DNA of 64,000 nt from Halobacteriales archaeon QH_7_65_31 (GTDB taxonomy: Archaea > Halobacteriota > Halobacteria > Halobacteriales > Haloarculaceae), in NCBI GenBank assembly GCA_003021785.1, contig PXQU01000014.1:1-64000 (forward strand). The letters run 5' to 3'. This document shows, one piece after another, positions 1 through 8,967 of this stretch. Under the pieces are notes generated by a model. It had not been told where the DNA came from. It saw only the letters and a list, made by a program, of their open reading frames with translations, and did not search any database. Positions within the stretch are counted from its first letter, which is position 1; every line of letters starts with the position of its first letter. A program made the translations under genes and the position numbers.

Positions 1-61
1 GCTACTCGGCGGCGAATAGCCAACGGGTTCTAAGACCCTCGAACACAACCGGTTCGGTATG

Positions 62-553
62 TCAGGCTCGGAGCTTGCCGCGCAGGTGCGTGAGATACTC
101 CTCGAACCACGGTCGCCACGCCGGGGCGGATGCGATCAGCTCACCGTCGCGGAGCGACACGTCGCCGTACCGCTCGAACCGGAACGTCTCGTGACACGCC
201 GCGAGCCACCGACCGAACGACCGGGCGATCTCGGCTCGCTCGTCGAGCGAGAGGTCGGTGAACCGCACGTGGAGATCATCACCGTGCGCGCGCTCGATGA
301 CCGCGTACCGCCCGCCGTCGAACGTCCCCGTCGCGAGGACCGCCGGCGTCGGAACGGTCGTCCGCTCGCGAACCGCCCGAGCGAGCGTTATCTCCGTCCG
401 AAACGCCGCCGGCTCTGCCGACAGCTGGACGACCACCGTCCGGTCGTCGAGCGTCACGAGCGACGTCTGCTTGTTGTTCCCGTGCTCGACGGGGGTGACG
501 TCTCGCACTGTTCGGTCGGGGAACGTCTCGGCGACGACATCGACCGCGTTCAT
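62..553 (-). pseudogene. APH-like phosphotransferase, C-terminally truncated
   Basis: The 163-residue product matches the N-lobe of the aminoglycoside/homoserine-kinase-like phosphotransferase (APH) fold: the nucleotide-binding strand pair around GNNKQTSLVTLDD (residues about 25-37), a hinge at VIERAHGDDLH, and the start of the C-lobe (RSFGRWLAACHETF). The family is normally about 300-340 residues and carries a catalytic HGDxxxxN loop and a DxD metal motif; both are absent because a TGA closes the frame at 62-64. Reading past the TGA gives only 19 more codons and nothing clearly APH-like. The start at 553 was chosen because the domain begins there. It is therefore a truncated or decaying gene, unless the window-edge sequence hides a frameshift. 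Family assignment fairly confident; function unknown. Confidence 0.6.
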
Positions 554-608
554 ACCGCAGTGTGGGGACACACGCCTATGAGACCGACGCTCGCGCACAC
601 GCTCGGTC

Positions 609-1277
609 TCACGTCGTGAGTACGTCCGCCAGCTCGTCGATCGACTGAATCCTGTGCGTGGGTCGATGCTCACCGGGCTCGTCGCCGTCGGTATCGAGCC
701 ACGCCACCGGAAGTCCGGCGTCGCGCGCACCGGCGACGTCGTGTTCCAGTGAGTTGCCGACGTAGAGCACGCGGCCGGGGTCCAGTCCGAGCGCCTCGAT
801 CGCGCGCTCGAACGGCTCGGCGTGCGGTTTCCGACGGTCCAGCTCACCGGCGTACACGACCGGATCGAACGCCTCGTCGAGTCCGAGCGCGTCGAGCTTC
901 GTCGACTGACGGGCTCTCGGACCGTTCGTCAACAGCCCGACCGGGCCGTTCGCGCGGGCGGCGGCGAGCGCCGTCTCGGCTCCCGGGAGCAGCGTCACGT
1001 CCCGCCAGTCGAGCCGGGCGGCGAACGCCTCGGCCCACGCCTGCGCGTCGAGCTCCCGACCGCGGTCGGCGGCGACGCCGGCGATCCCGTCGGCCAGCTG
1101 TGCGGTCTCGCTCTCGAACGCCGTGATCTCGTCCATAGCGGCCCACAGCTCCGTCGGCTCGCCGATCGGCTCGGCCCCGATGTCGCCGAACGCGCCGCGA
1201 AACACCGGCTCGATCGCCTGCTCGTGTCGACATAAGGTTCCGTCGAGATCGAACAGCACCGCGGCGTACCGTCCCAT
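609..1277 (-). CDS. HAD-superfamily hydrolase
   Basis: 222 residues, a usual length for a small phosphatase with a helical cap. All four HAD motifs are visible: motif I DLDGTL at residues 10-15 with the nucleophile Asp10; motif II in LLTNGP; motif III Lys in DRRKPH; motif IV in YVGNSLEHDVAGARDAG. Expected to hydrolyse a small phosphorylated metabolite in the cytoplasm (phosphoglycolate phosphatase or YjjG-like); the substrate cannot be told from sequence. The start at 1277 places motif I near the N-terminus as usual; the reading frame is open further upstream but that stretch is low-quality arginine-rich sequence. It is divergent from the squalene/phytoene synthase gene. Confidence 0.85.
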   Translation of the reverse strand: MGRYAAVLFDLDGTLCRHEQAIEPVFRGAFGDIGAEPIGEPTELWAAMDEITAFESETAQLADGIAGVAADRGRELDAQAWAEAFAARLDWRDVTLLPGAETALAAARANGPVGLLTNGPRARQSTKLDALGLDEAFDPVVYAGELDRRKPHAEPFERAIEALGLDPGRVLYVGNSLEHDVAGARDAGLPVAWLDTDGDEPGEHRPTHRIQSIDELADVLTT

Positions 1278-1364
1278 ACCACTTCGAGGGACTGCCGCGA
1301 GGCAAGGGTTTCGCCGCCCACCGACGGGTCCCGTTGCCCCCGCCGAAGATGGTCCCCACGAGGC

Positions 1365-1371
1365 TTTTATA
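1365..1371 (+). promoter_or_regulatory. TATA box of squalene/phytoene synthase gene
   Basis: TTTTATA in a GC-rich setting, centred about 27 nt upstream of the ATG at 1395, as expected for a leaderless haloarchaeal transcript. It supports the chosen start codon. Confidence 0.6.
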
Positions 1372-1394
1372 CCCGCGGCCGGTTTTACCGTACA

Positions 1395-2468
1395 ATGAGT
1401 GACTCGCCCGGCAACCATCCGTCGATTTCGACGGCGACGCCGGTTACAGACGCCGACCGCGCGTGGACGTTCGAGGCCGTCCACTCCGTCTCCCGGACGT
1501 TCACGCTCACGATCGAACTCTTAGAAGAGCCTGTCGACGCGTGGGTCTGTACCGGCTATCTGCTCTGTCGTATCGCCGATACCGTCGAGGACGACCCGAC
1601 GATCCCGCCGCGTGAACGTGCCCGACTGCTGGAGCTGTACGACGACGTGCTCGATCCCGACCACCCCGCGACGGTCGACACGTTCCTCGGCGAGGTCGAC
1701 CCGCACCGCCCCGCCGAGCCGAACGCCGACTGGCAGGTCGTCGGTGACACCGAACGCGTCGTCCGCGTCTTCGCCTCGCTCGATGCCGACGTGCAGGCGG
1801 CCATGCGCTCCGTCGTCCGTGAGATGGCGACGGGGATGGCCGGGTTCCTCCGCGACCACGCCGACGAGGGCGGGCTTCGACTCCGAACCGTCGACGAGCT
1901 GGAGGAGTACTGCTGGTACGTCGCCGGCACGGTCGGGAAGCTCCTCTCGAATCTCTTTCGCGTCTACGGAGCCGAGGAGACCGACTCCGAGGACGCCCGC
2001 CAGTTCGCGCTCTTGCTCCAGCTCGTCAACATCGCGAAGGACGTTCGCGACGACTACGAGACGGAGAACAACGTCTATCTCCCGGGCGAGCTGCTCGAAG
2101 CCGAGGGAATCGACCACGACGCCGTCGCGGATCCGAGCGCGACCGACTCGGTCGCTCGCGTCGTCTCCCGCATCACCGACCGCGCGACCAGCTACGCCGA
2201 CGGCGCGCGCCGGTATCTCCGCACACTCCCCGAGGACGAGGTCGGCATCCTCGCGGGGATGGGGATGCCGTATCTACTCGCCATCGCCACTATTCGCGAG
2301 CTGAACGAGCGGGCCCACGAGGCCGTCACCAGCATCGACGCGGTGAAGATGAGCCGCGAGGAGGTCGAGCTACTGTACGCCGAGATGACCGGCGAGGTCT
2401 CCCACGAGAAGATCGACCGCCTCGCCGACGCGGTTCGCGAGCGACCCTACACGAACCCGGAGCGGTAG
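1395..2468 (+). CDS. Squalene/phytoene synthase family protein
   Basis: 357-residue all-helical trans-isoprenyl diphosphate synthase that joins two prenyl diphosphates head to head. The first Asp-rich motif is D62-T-V-E-D66 and the second is in the LVNIAKDVRDD helix. The segment around the first motif (RIADTVEDD) resembles squalene synthase more than phytoene synthase, so the product is probably squalene, which haloarchaea place in their membranes; a carotenoid role cannot be excluded. No membrane anchor is seen. Followed after 52 bp by a co-directional FAD oxidoreductase that could act on a product of the same pathway, though that is inference. A TATA box supports the start. Confidence 0.85.
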   Translation: MSDSPGNHPSISTATPVTDADRAWTFEAVHSVSRTFTLTIELLEEPVDAWVCTGYLLCRIADTVEDDPTIPPRERARLLELYDDVLDPDHPATVDTFLGEVDPHRPAEPNADWQVVGDTERVVRVFASLDADVQAAMRSVVREMATGMAGFLRDHADEGGLRLRTVDELEEYCWYVAGTVGKLLSNLFRVYGAEETDSEDARQFALLLQLVNIAKDVRDDYETENNVYLPGELLEAEGIDHDAVADPSATDSVARVVSRITDRATSYADGARRYLRTLPEDEVGILAGMGMPYLLAIATIRELNERAHEAVTSIDAVKMSREEVELLYAEMTGEVSHEKIDRLADAVRERPYTNPER

Positions 2469-2520
2469 GCGGGCGGGTCGAGGTGGTTCAGCTTTTGCCG
2501 CTGGCTCTCGTAGGCGAGCT

Positions 2521-3564
2521 ATGCCCGAAATCGGTGTCATCGGAGCCGGAGCCGCGAGCGCGGCGGCGAGTTACGTCCTCGACGAAGCCGTCCCCGACGC
2601 GACCGTTACCGTGCTCGAGAAGTCCGGCGGCGTCTGTGGCCGCGCCGCCACTCGCCGCCGAGGCGAGTACGAGTACGTCTACGACTACGGAGCCAACTAC
2701 GTCAAAGACAAGGACGAGCGCGTCACCGACCTCCTCACCGAGCGACTCGACAGCGACGGTCTCACCGACGCGAGCGAGCCGATCTACGTCTTCGAGCGGG
2801 ACGGCGAGGTGAGCGAGGGTCGCGACAGCGACGACCGCAAGTGGAGCTACGAGCGCGGTCTCACGCAGATCGCGAAGCGGCTGTTCGGCGACACCGACGC
2901 TCACGTCGAGCGGAACACCCGCGTCGAACGGATCGAACGCGACGGGGACCGATGGCGACTCCACGACACCGACGGCGGAACGTGGGGCGGGTTCGACGCC
3001 CTGCTCGTCAACCCGCCCGCGCCACAGACGGCGCAGCTCCTCCGTGACGCCGACTGGGACGCTGCCGTGCGAGAACGGCTCGCCGACGCCTGCGAGGCGG
3101 TCCCGTACCGGAGCATCTACACTGCCGTTCTCGGCTACGAGTTCGAACTCGATGTCCCCTACTACGGACTGGTCAACACCGACAAGGCCCACGACGTCGG
3201 CTGGCTCTCCCGCGAGGAGTGTAAGGCCGGCCACGTCCCCGACGGCGAATCCGTTCTCGTCGTGCAGGCTAACCACGAGTGGTCGGTCGAGCGCTACGAC
3301 GCCGACCCCGAGTCCAACGTCGACAGGCTCGCCGATCACGCCGCAGACATCGTCGGCGACGATCGACTGCGCGACCCGGCGTGGACGGACCAGCAGGGCT
3401 GGCGGTACGCGCTCCCCGAGGACGGCGTCGCGAGCGGCCCGGTCGACAGCGCCGAGTCACACGGGCTCTACTGTCTCGGTGACTGGGTCGGCGGCGAAGC
3501 CCGGCTTCACGTCGCGCTCAGAAACGGGCTCGATACGGGCGAACGGCTCGCGCACGGGCTGTAG
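2521..3564 (+). CDS. FAD-dependent oxidoreductase, renalase/amine-oxidase-like
   Basis: 347 residues with an N-terminal Rossmann dinucleotide-binding motif (IGVIGAGAASAAASYVL), then GGVCGRAATRR, the GGR-type motif that follows the FAD fold in amine-oxidase, renalase and phytoene-desaturase relatives. Near the C-terminus GLYCLGDWVGG is the second FAD contact (GD motif). A soluble cytoplasmic flavoprotein is expected; the substrate is unknown. It lies 52 bp downstream of the squalene/phytoene synthase gene on the same strand and may be co-transcribed. Length and domain order are those of renalase-like proteins rather than full-length phytoene desaturase (about 500 residues). Confidence 0.8.
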   Translation: MPEIGVIGAGAASAAASYVLDEAVPDATVTVLEKSGGVCGRAATRRRGEYEYVYDYGANYVKDKDERVTDLLTERLDSDGLTDASEPIYVFERDGEVSEGRDSDDRKWSYERGLTQIAKRLFGDTDAHVERNTRVERIERDGDRWRLHDTDGGTWGGFDALLVNPPAPQTAQLLRDADWDAAVRERLADACEAVPYRSIYTAVLGYEFELDVPYYGLVNTDKAHDVGWLSREECKAGHVPDGESVLVVQANHEWSVERYDADPESNVDRLADHAADIVGDDRLRDPAWTDQQGWRYALPEDGVASGPVDSAESHGLYCLGDWVGGEARLHVALRNGLDTGERLAHGL

Positions 3565-3592
3565 AAGCTCGGCACGTAGAATCGCGAGGAAG

Positions 3593-3665
3593 TAGTCCAT
3601 CCTGGATTCGAACCAGGGTCGAAGCCCCCAGAAGGCTTCATGATTGGCCACTACACCAATGGACT
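3593..3665 (-). tRNA. tRNA-Gln (CTG anticodon)
   Basis: On the minus strand a 73-nt cloverleaf folds with acceptor AGTCCAT paired to ATGGACT, discriminator A, anticodon stem AAGCC/GGCTT around the loop TTCTGGG (anticodon CTG), and T-arm with TTCGAAT. No intron and no encoded CCA. The next gene upstream on the same strand is the HNH protein. Confidence 0.93.
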
Positions 3666-3723
3666 GTACATTTCCCCGTAGCACAGTACGTCATATGAGG
3701 CTTGCGAAAACCGTCGCTCTCTG

Positions 3724-4155
3724 CTACTCTGCGTTCGTGGCTCCGTAGTGCTCCTTCCGATGGCAGTTCGCACAGCGGACGATACACTTCCGTATCTCCT
3801 CCCGAATCGACTCTTTCGAGAACGCGCGATTCACCATTCGGGCGGCGTCGTCTCGCTTCTCCGTGCCGTCGGGATGATGGAAATCCAGACACGCAGGGTG
3901 GTCCTCTCTACAGCGTTCGCACCGACGCTCCTCGCGCTTGTACTCGACGAGCCACTCCCTGAGTTCGTGTCGGCGACGCTTCTTCTTCCCCTGTTGTCGC
4001 TCGCGGTTCCTCCGATACCACCGCTGGTGTGGTGACAGCTCGTCACAGACCTCCCCGTCGTCGAGTTCGACGTCATCGGGCTTCGGTGGAACTCGTGAAA
4101 CGTCGGTCTGTCCTCCCGGTTCGACGGTCTCCAGTCCCGACCGCTCTGTCGTCAT
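3724..4155 (-). CDS. HNH-type zinc-binding nuclease-like protein
   Basis: 143 residues. The C-terminal half holds a treble-clef HNH-like arrangement: C79-x2-C82, then the DFHHPDG motif (His93/His94), then C128-x2-C131-H132. The N-terminal 40 residues are acidic and low-complexity, followed by a very basic stretch (residues 45-63, RNRERQQGKKKRRR) that could bind nucleic acid. HNH proteins of this size occur in mobile elements and as stand-alone genes; a true nuclease activity is plausible but untested. The start at 4155 was chosen over the longer open frame because the latter is antisense to the neighbouring gene. It sits beside tRNA-Gln, a common insertion site. Confidence 0.7.
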   Translation of the reverse strand: MTTERSGLETVEPGGQTDVSRVPPKPDDVELDDGEVCDELSPHQRWYRRNRERQQGKKKRRRHELREWLVEYKREERRCERCREDHPACLDFHHPDGTEKRDDAARMVNRAFSKESIREEIRKCIVRCANCHRKEHYGATNAE

Positions 4156-4180
4156 ACGATGCGTCCGTCTACTCGTGTAA

Positions 4181-5188
4181 TCAACCTCCGCTTCGGTACT
4201 CGTCGTAGACCGCCCACGACGGATCGGTCCCCGGATGCCGGAGGCGTTCGCCGTTCGCGAAGACGCCCTCGCCCTCGGAGACCGTCCCGACGACCGACGC
4301 CGGCGTTCCCTGCGCTTCGAGTCGCTCGACCGCGCGGTCGGCATCGTCGGGGTCGATAGCGACCAGCAGCGTCCCCGAGGACGTGACCTGCAACGGATCG
4401 ACGCCGATCGCGTCACAGACGGCCCGAACGCCGTCGCCGTAGACGAACGCCTCGGGATCGATGTCGAACCTGACACCGGCGCTTTCGGCCATCTCGACGA
4501 GTCCGCCCTGAACGCCACACTCCGTCGCGTCGTGCATCGCGTGGGTGTCGAACTCCGCGAGCGCGAGACAGTCCTCGACGCAGGCCACGTCGTCGAGCCG
4601 CGCCTGTCCGGCGGCGACCGTCTCGGCGTCGAGTCCGAGCCGTTCGGGAAACATCGAGGCGAACAGCCCGGTCGTCTCGGCGGCGGGGCCGGTAGTCACG
4701 AGGAGCGCGTCGCCGGGGCGTGCGCCGTCGGGCCGAATCACGTCGCCGTGGTCACCGACGCCGAGGACAGTCGCCGCTCCGACCCACGGGAACTGGACGC
4801 CGGCGTACCGAGCGGTGTGACCGGTCGCGACGCTGACGCCGAGCTCGCGGCTCCGCTCGTCGATCGCGCGCCACGCGGTCGCGAACTGCTCGTCGGTCAT
4901 CTCCGGCGGGAGCGTGAGTCCGACGGCGACGTGGCTGGGGGCGATCCCCGACACCGCCACGTCGGCCAGACAGATATCGAGCGCGAACCGACCGGCGCGC
5001 GCGAAGCCGAGCCCGGGCGGGAACGACAGCGGGTCCGTCGCGAGGACGAGCGCCCGGTCGCCGACATCGAGCACGCCGAAATCGACGCCGGCCTGCGGGC
5101 CAATTTGGATGTCCTCACGCTCCGCGCCGAGATTGGGAGCGATGATCTCGTCGAAGAACTCGCCGCCGACCTTCCCGAGTTCGGGCAT
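4181..5188 (-). CDS. AIR synthase-related protein (PurM/HypE superfamily)
   Basis: 335 residues with the PurM-like two-domain architecture: the N-terminal ATP-binding half with [19 protein letters not shown] (residues about 37-55), and a C-terminal half containing [14 protein letters not shown] and [16 protein letters not shown], the motif pattern of HypE and AIR-synthase-like proteins. True PurM catalyses the fifth purine step and HypE matures hydrogenase; no hydrogenase genes are nearby, so this is the uncharacterised archaeal HypE-like branch that uses ATP on an unknown carbonyl or carboxamide. The next gene, divergently transcribed, is a purine gene (purO), which may or may not be meaningful. 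Confidence 0.75.
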   Translation of the reverse strand: MPELGKVGGEFFDEIIAPNLGAEREDIQIGPQAGVDFGVLDVGDRALVLATDPLSFPPGLGFARAGRFALDICLADVAVSGIAPSHVAVGLTLPPEMTDEQFATAWRAIDERSRELGVSVATGHTARYAGVQFPWVGAATVLGVGDHGDVIRPDGARPGDALLVTTGPAAETTGLFASMFPERLGLDAETVAAGQARLDDVACVEDCLALAEFDTHAMHDATECGVQGGLVEMAESAGVRFDIDPEAFVYGDGVRAVCDAIGVDPLQVTSSGTLLVAIDPDDADRAVERLEAQGTPASVVGTVSEGEGVFANGERLRHPGTDPSWAVYDEYRSGG

Positions 5189-5292
5189 ACGTCGGCCACT
5201 CTCCCGAGCCTGAAAGCCGTCCCGCTCCCCGGTGGATTGGACATGGCTGTCTAATCGCCACGGCTAAGTATCGAAGCTGTACACAGTCGTGT

Positions 5293-5865
5293 ATGTATCT
5301 CGGCCGCTTCGTCGTCGTCTCCCCGACCGTCGCCGCCTACCGCGTCTCCTCCCGTTCGTTCCCGAATCGCCATATCTACGAGCGCGACGGCGCGCTCGTC
5401 GTCGGGCCGACCGCCGACGCTCCCGAGACGGACAACCCGTATATCGCCTACAACTGCGTGCGGACGACCGACGACACCGCCGTCGTCGGCAACGGGAGCC
5501 ACGTCGATCCGATCGCCGAGAAGCTCGCACGCGGCTATCCGGCGCGTGACGCCCTCACGATCGCGCTCCACGCGCTCGACTTCGAGAAAGACGACTACGA
5601 CACCCCTCGGGTCGCCGGAACCGTCTCCGAGGACGGCGCGTACATTGCCACGGTTCGCCGCGATGCGCTCCACGTGCAGGCGGTAACGGAGCCGACGCTC
5701 GTCGCCACCTACGAGCGAGACACCCCCGCCGGCTACGATCTCGATGCTGCTGGCCCCGCCGACGCGGCTCGTGAGCTGTACGACGCCGACTTCGAACACG
5801 CCGTCTGTGCGGCCGCGGTCGCGCCGACCGCCGACGGGTTCGAGACCGCTCATGTGAACGAGTGA
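5293..5865 (+). CDS. purO: Archaeal IMP cyclohydrolase PurO
   Basis: 190 residues beginning MYLGRFVVV and carrying the signature [11 protein letters not shown] (about residues 16-26), which is diagnostic of the archaeal-type IMP cyclohydrolase that closes the ring of FAICAR to give IMP, the last step of purine synthesis. PurO is found only in archaea and replaces the C-terminal domain of bacterial PurH. The length is typical (about 190-205). It is cytoplasmic. The metallophosphoesterase follows after 40 bp on the same strand. Confidence 0.92.
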   Translation: MYLGRFVVVSPTVAAYRVSSRSFPNRHIYERDGALVVGPTADAPETDNPYIAYNCVRTTDDTAVVGNGSHVDPIAEKLARGYPARDALTIALHALDFEKDDYDTPRVAGTVSEDGAYIATVRRDALHVQAVTEPTLVATYERDTPAGYDLDAAGPADAARELYDADFEHAVCAAAVAPTADGFETAHVNE

Positions 5866-5905
5866 CGTCGGGTGGTTTGAAGCCGTCAGCGATCGTCCGT
5901 CGGAT

Positions 5906-6562
5906 ATGCTCGTCGGTGTCATCTCCGATATCCACGGGAACAAGCCAGCCCTCGATGCAGTGCTCGATGATATGCCCGCGGTCGATGCGCTCGTCTGTGC
6001 CGGCGACGTGGTCGGCTACAACCCGTGGCCCGGCTACTGTATCGACACGCTCCGCGAGCGCGACGCGTTGACGATCCGGGGGAACCACGACCGCGCCGTC
6101 GTCACCGACACCGGCTTCGGCTTCAGCTCCGTGGCCGGTGCTGGCGTCCGGTACGCGCGCGAGCGACTCACGGACGCACAGTTCGCGTGGCTGGAGTCGC
6201 TCCCGACCGAGCGGACGAGCCACGGTATCCGTATCGTCCACGGCCATCCCGACGATCCGGACCGCTACACCTACCCGGACATGTTCAGCGAATCGCTGCT
6301 CGACGCGGGCGCGAACGCGCTCGTACTCGGTCACACCCACGTCCAGCACCACGAGGAGTACGCGTCGGGCGTCCTCGTGAATCCGGGCAGCGTCGGCCAG
6401 CCGCGCGACGGCGATCCCGACGCGGCGTACGCACTGCTCGACACCGACGACTGGACGGTCGAACCGCGGCGCGTCGGCTACGACATCGAGCGCGTCGTCC
6501 GGCGGGTCGAGGAGACAGAACTTCCCGACGAGATCGGGACGCGGCTCCGGAAGGGTCGTTAG
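5906..6562 (+). CDS. Calcineurin-like metallophosphoesterase
   Basis: 218 residues with the full metallophosphoesterase motif set: DIHGN (D8, H10), GDVVGYNPWP, GNHD (GNHDRAV), HGHPDD and GHTHVQ. These bind a di-metal centre and cleave phosphodiester or phosphomonoester bonds. It resembles the YfcE/MJ0936 group of small phosphodiesterases; the physiological substrate is unknown. The stop codon overlaps that of the convergent aspartate kinase gene by 4 nt (TTAG). Confidence 0.88.
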   Translation: MLVGVISDIHGNKPALDAVLDDMPAVDALVCAGDVVGYNPWPGYCIDTLRERDALTIRGNHDRAVVTDTGFGFSSVAGAGVRYARERLTDAQFAWLESLPTERTSHGIRIVHGHPDDPDRYTYPDMFSESLLDAGANALVLGHTHVQHHEEYASGVLVNPGSVGQPRDGDPDAAYALLDTDDWTVEPRRVGYDIERVVRRVEETELPDEIGTRLRKGR

Positions 6563-7746
6563 AAGTCGACGTCCTGTATCAGTTCGAGCGCTCGCTCCTT
6601 GCTCTTCCAGTCGACGAAGATGGCGACGGACGTGGCGGAGCTGATCACGTCGTGGACGGTGAACCGCTCCTCGGCGAGCGGCGTGAGCGCCCGGTAGATC
6701 ATCCCCGGTTCGTTCGGGAGATCACCGCCGGTGACGCGGATGACGGCGATCTCGTCGTCGACGGTGACAGAGGAGAGCGCGTCCTCGCCGACCACCGTCT
6801 CGTGGAGGATCGTCTCGGCCGCCTCGGCCTGCTCGCCGTCGACGTAGAACGTCACCGAGTCCATCCCCGACGCCACGGCGTCGATGTTGATCCCGGCCGA
6901 GGACAGCGGTGCGGAAAGCTCGTTCAGGATGCCCGGTCGGTTCCGGATCGCCCGCCCGGCGACCGTGATACAGGCGAGTCTCCCCTCTCGAAGGTCGATG
7001 AGGCTGTCTAACTGCCCTTCGATGTTCGTGCCGCCGTCCAGTAGATCGCCGTGCTGGTAGTGGACGACCCGGACGTCCATTCCTTCGGTCTTGTACGCGA
7101 GCGCGGAGGGAGCGACGACCTCGGCCCCGCGAAACGAGAGGTTCCGAAGCTCGTCGACGCTTATCTTGCCGACGTTGCGTGCTCCTTCGACGACGGACGG
7201 ATCGCCCGTCATCACCCCCTCGACGTCGGTCACGATGACGACCTCGTCGGCGTCCATCTGATCGCCGAGCATGACGGCGGTGGTGTCCGAGCCACCGCGG
7301 CCGAGCGTCGTCACGTTGCCCGCGTGGTCCTGTGCGAGAAACCCCGTGATGACGGGGACGAACCCCTCGGTCGAGATCGACTCTGCGAGCGCGAGCGCCC
7401 GGCGATTCGTCTCCTCGATGTCCACCTCGCCGTGTGCGTCGGTGATAATCGGCCAGTTATCGCTTCCGGGCTCCAGAAACCGAGCGTCGATACCGCGGGC
7501 GGTGAGTGCCGCCTTCAGCATTCGGACGGAGGTGCGTTCACCCATCGAGACGATCTCCGCGCGATCGGCGTCGTCGGTCTCGAACTCGATGGAGTCGAGC
7601 AGATAGTCGGTGGTCGATCCCATCGCGCTGGCGACGATCGCCAGATCGTGGCCCGCCTCGACCGCGTCGGCGATCGAATCGGCCGCTCGGTTGACCCGTT
7701 CGCCGTTACCGAGAGAGGTCCCCCCGAACTTCGCTACGACCCGCAT
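6559..7746 (-). CDS. lysC: Aspartate kinase
   Basis: 395 residues. The N-terminal amino-acid-kinase domain begins MRVVAKFGGTSLGNGERV (KFGGTS phosphate-binding signature), contains GFLAQDHAGNVTTLGRGGSD and the VYTDVEGV-like VIVTDVEGVMTGDP. The C-terminal 120 residues hold two ACT modules (NRPGILNELSAPLSSAGINID and NEPGMIYRALTPLAEE) that usually give feedback regulation by lysine or threonine. It phosphorylates aspartate, the first step towards threonine, methionine and, in haloarchaea with that route, lysine. No other gene of the pathway is adjacent. Convergent 4-nt overlap with the phosphoesterase gene. Confidence 0.93.
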   Translation of the reverse strand: MRVVAKFGGTSLGNGERVNRAADSIADAVEAGHDLAIVASAMGSTTDYLLDSIEFETDDADRAEIVSMGERTSVRMLKAALTARGIDARFLEPGSDNWPIITDAHGEVDIEETNRRALALAESISTEGFVPVITGFLAQDHAGNVTTLGRGGSDTTAVMLGDQMDADEVVIVTDVEGVMTGDPSVVEGARNVGKISVDELRNLSFRGAEVVAPSALAYKTEGMDVRVVHYQHGDLLDGGTNIEGQLDSLIDLREGRLACITVAGRAIRNRPGILNELSAPLSSAGINIDAVASGMDSVTFYVDGEQAEAAETILHETVVGEDALSSVTVDDEIAVIRVTGGDLPNEPGMIYRALTPLAEERFTVHDVISSATSVAIFVDWKSKERALELIQDVDF

Positions 7747-7830
7747 CTACTCACCCGTGGTCCGCGTCTGTGCATGGCCGAACTACCCTATCGCGGATGA
7801 TAATCCCTTTCATGAGCCGACGGATCGCGG

Positions 7831-8922
7831 TCATCTGTTCTCCTCTTCGATCGCTTCAGTATCATCGTCGGCAGACGGGTCGCCGACCGATTCCCCGTCG
7901 GCGTCGGCAGGCGAATCGCCGACCGATTCCTCGTCGGCGTCGGCGGACGAATCGCCGACCGCTTCGTCCGCTCCCGGTTCGCGAACGACCATCCCGGTCC
8001 TCGGTTCGAACTCGTAGCTCTGCCACGCCGGCGTGACGGCCGCGCCGTTCAGCTTCCGGATACGGATCTGTTTCACCAGCCGGTCGTCGTCACGGGCCTC
8101 CTCCAGTCCCAGCTCGATGAGTCCGTCCATCACGTACGTCAGGTCGTGCGGGAACGCGTCGCCGCCACCCCCACCGCTCCCCAGTGCCGCCCCGGCGAAG
8201 ATTGGGACGAACCGGCCCTTGCAGATGTCCGCGCGCATGTCCTTCACGAAGTCGTACGCCTGTACCGGCTGCGTGAGCGTCCCCATCTCCGTCAGCGAGT
8301 CGATGACGACCAGTCCGTCGTCGACCATCTCGCGGCCTTCGAGCGCGTTGTCGAGCTTGTTCTCGATCTCGCGGACATCGGTCGGGTCTCGAACGGTCGT
8401 GGTCGCGTCGCGTGCGACCGTCGAGAGATACTGATTCCACTCACCCATCCGGTCGAACAGCCGATCTCGCCCCTGACCGCCCAGCCGGTAGGTGAAACAG
8501 TCCACGATGTGGAGCTGGCCGGATTCGAGATACGGGAGCACGTTCCACTCCATGGCGATGAACTGCTGGACGACCGCACTGGGCGGCTCCTGAAACGACG
8601 TGAAGACGACCGGCTCACCCCGCTGGAGCGCCCGCCACACCAGCTCCGCACCCAGCGCGCGATCGCGCGTCCCCGCCTCGCTGGCGACGAGGACGAACGC
8701 GTTCCGCGGGAAGCCGTTCGGCAGCGAGCTATCGAGCCCCGACACCCCGGGCCGGATGCGTCGGTGGCTATCGGCCGCCCCGAAGCTCGTCTCCGTCTCG
8801 GCCAGCCGGTCCCGACACGCCGCCGAACAGAACCGCTTGCCGTTGGCTTCGACGAGCGATTCGGGGATCGACATCCGGCAGAACGCACATACGCCCGATC
8901 CGTCACTCATTGACAATCGCAT
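7831..8922 (-). CDS. KaiC/RAD55-like ATPase-domain protein with N-terminal zinc finger
   Basis: 363 residues from 8922 (359 from the alternative ATG at 8910). Residues 12-36 carry a small zinc site (CAFCRMS...CSAACRDRL). The remainder is a RecA/KaiC-like domain: GVSGLDSSLPNGFPRN, a Walker-B-like GLVVIDSLTEM, and the KaiC-type ending with RIRKLNGAAVTPAWQSYEF. The Walker A loop is degenerate, with SEAGTRDRA where KaiC proteins have GxxGTGKT, so ATP binding is doubtful. The C-terminus is an acidic 12-residue repeat. Haloarchaeal members of this group are called signal-transduction ATPases; the partner is unknown. A G-run about 7 nt before the ATG at 8922 favours that start. Confidence 0.8.
   Translation of the reverse strand: MRLSMSDGSGVCAFCRMSIPESLVEANGKRFCSAACRDRLAETETSFGAADSHRRIRPGVSGLDSSLPNGFPRNAFVLVASEAGTRDRALGAELVWRALQRGEPVVFTSFQEPPSAVVQQFIAMEWNVLPYLESGQLHIVDCFTYRLGGQGRDRLFDRMGEWNQYLSTVARDATTTVRDPTDVREIENKLDNALEGREMVDDGLVVIDSLTEMGTLTQPVQAYDFVKDMRADICKGRFVPIFAGAALGSGGGGGDAFPHDLTYVMDGLIELGLEEARDDDRLVKQIRIRKLNGAAVTPAWQSYEFEPRTGMVVREPGADEAVGDSSADADEESVGDSPADADGESVGDPSADDDTEAIEEENR
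7868..7967 (-). repeat. 36-bp in-frame tandem repeat, C-terminus of KaiC-like gene
   Basis: The 15-mer TCGCCGACCGATTCC recurs at 7880 and 7916, with a one-base variant at 7952, a spacing of exactly 36 bp. It codes for three imperfect 12-residue acidic units of the type VGDSSADADEES. In-frame units suggest replication slippage in a tolerated disordered tail. Confidence 0.85.
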
Positions 8923-8957
8923 CTGATAACCCCCTGAGATTAAACAGCGACGATTCT

Positions 8958-8967
8958 CTTTTTATAT
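8958..8967 (-). promoter_or_regulatory. TATA box of KaiC-like gene
   Basis: On the minus strand ATATAAAAAG lies 36-45 nt upstream of the ATG at 8922, predicting a leader of about a dozen nucleotides. It overlaps the 3' end of the lipoprotein gene, so the two genes on this strand are probably transcribed separately. Confidence 0.6.
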
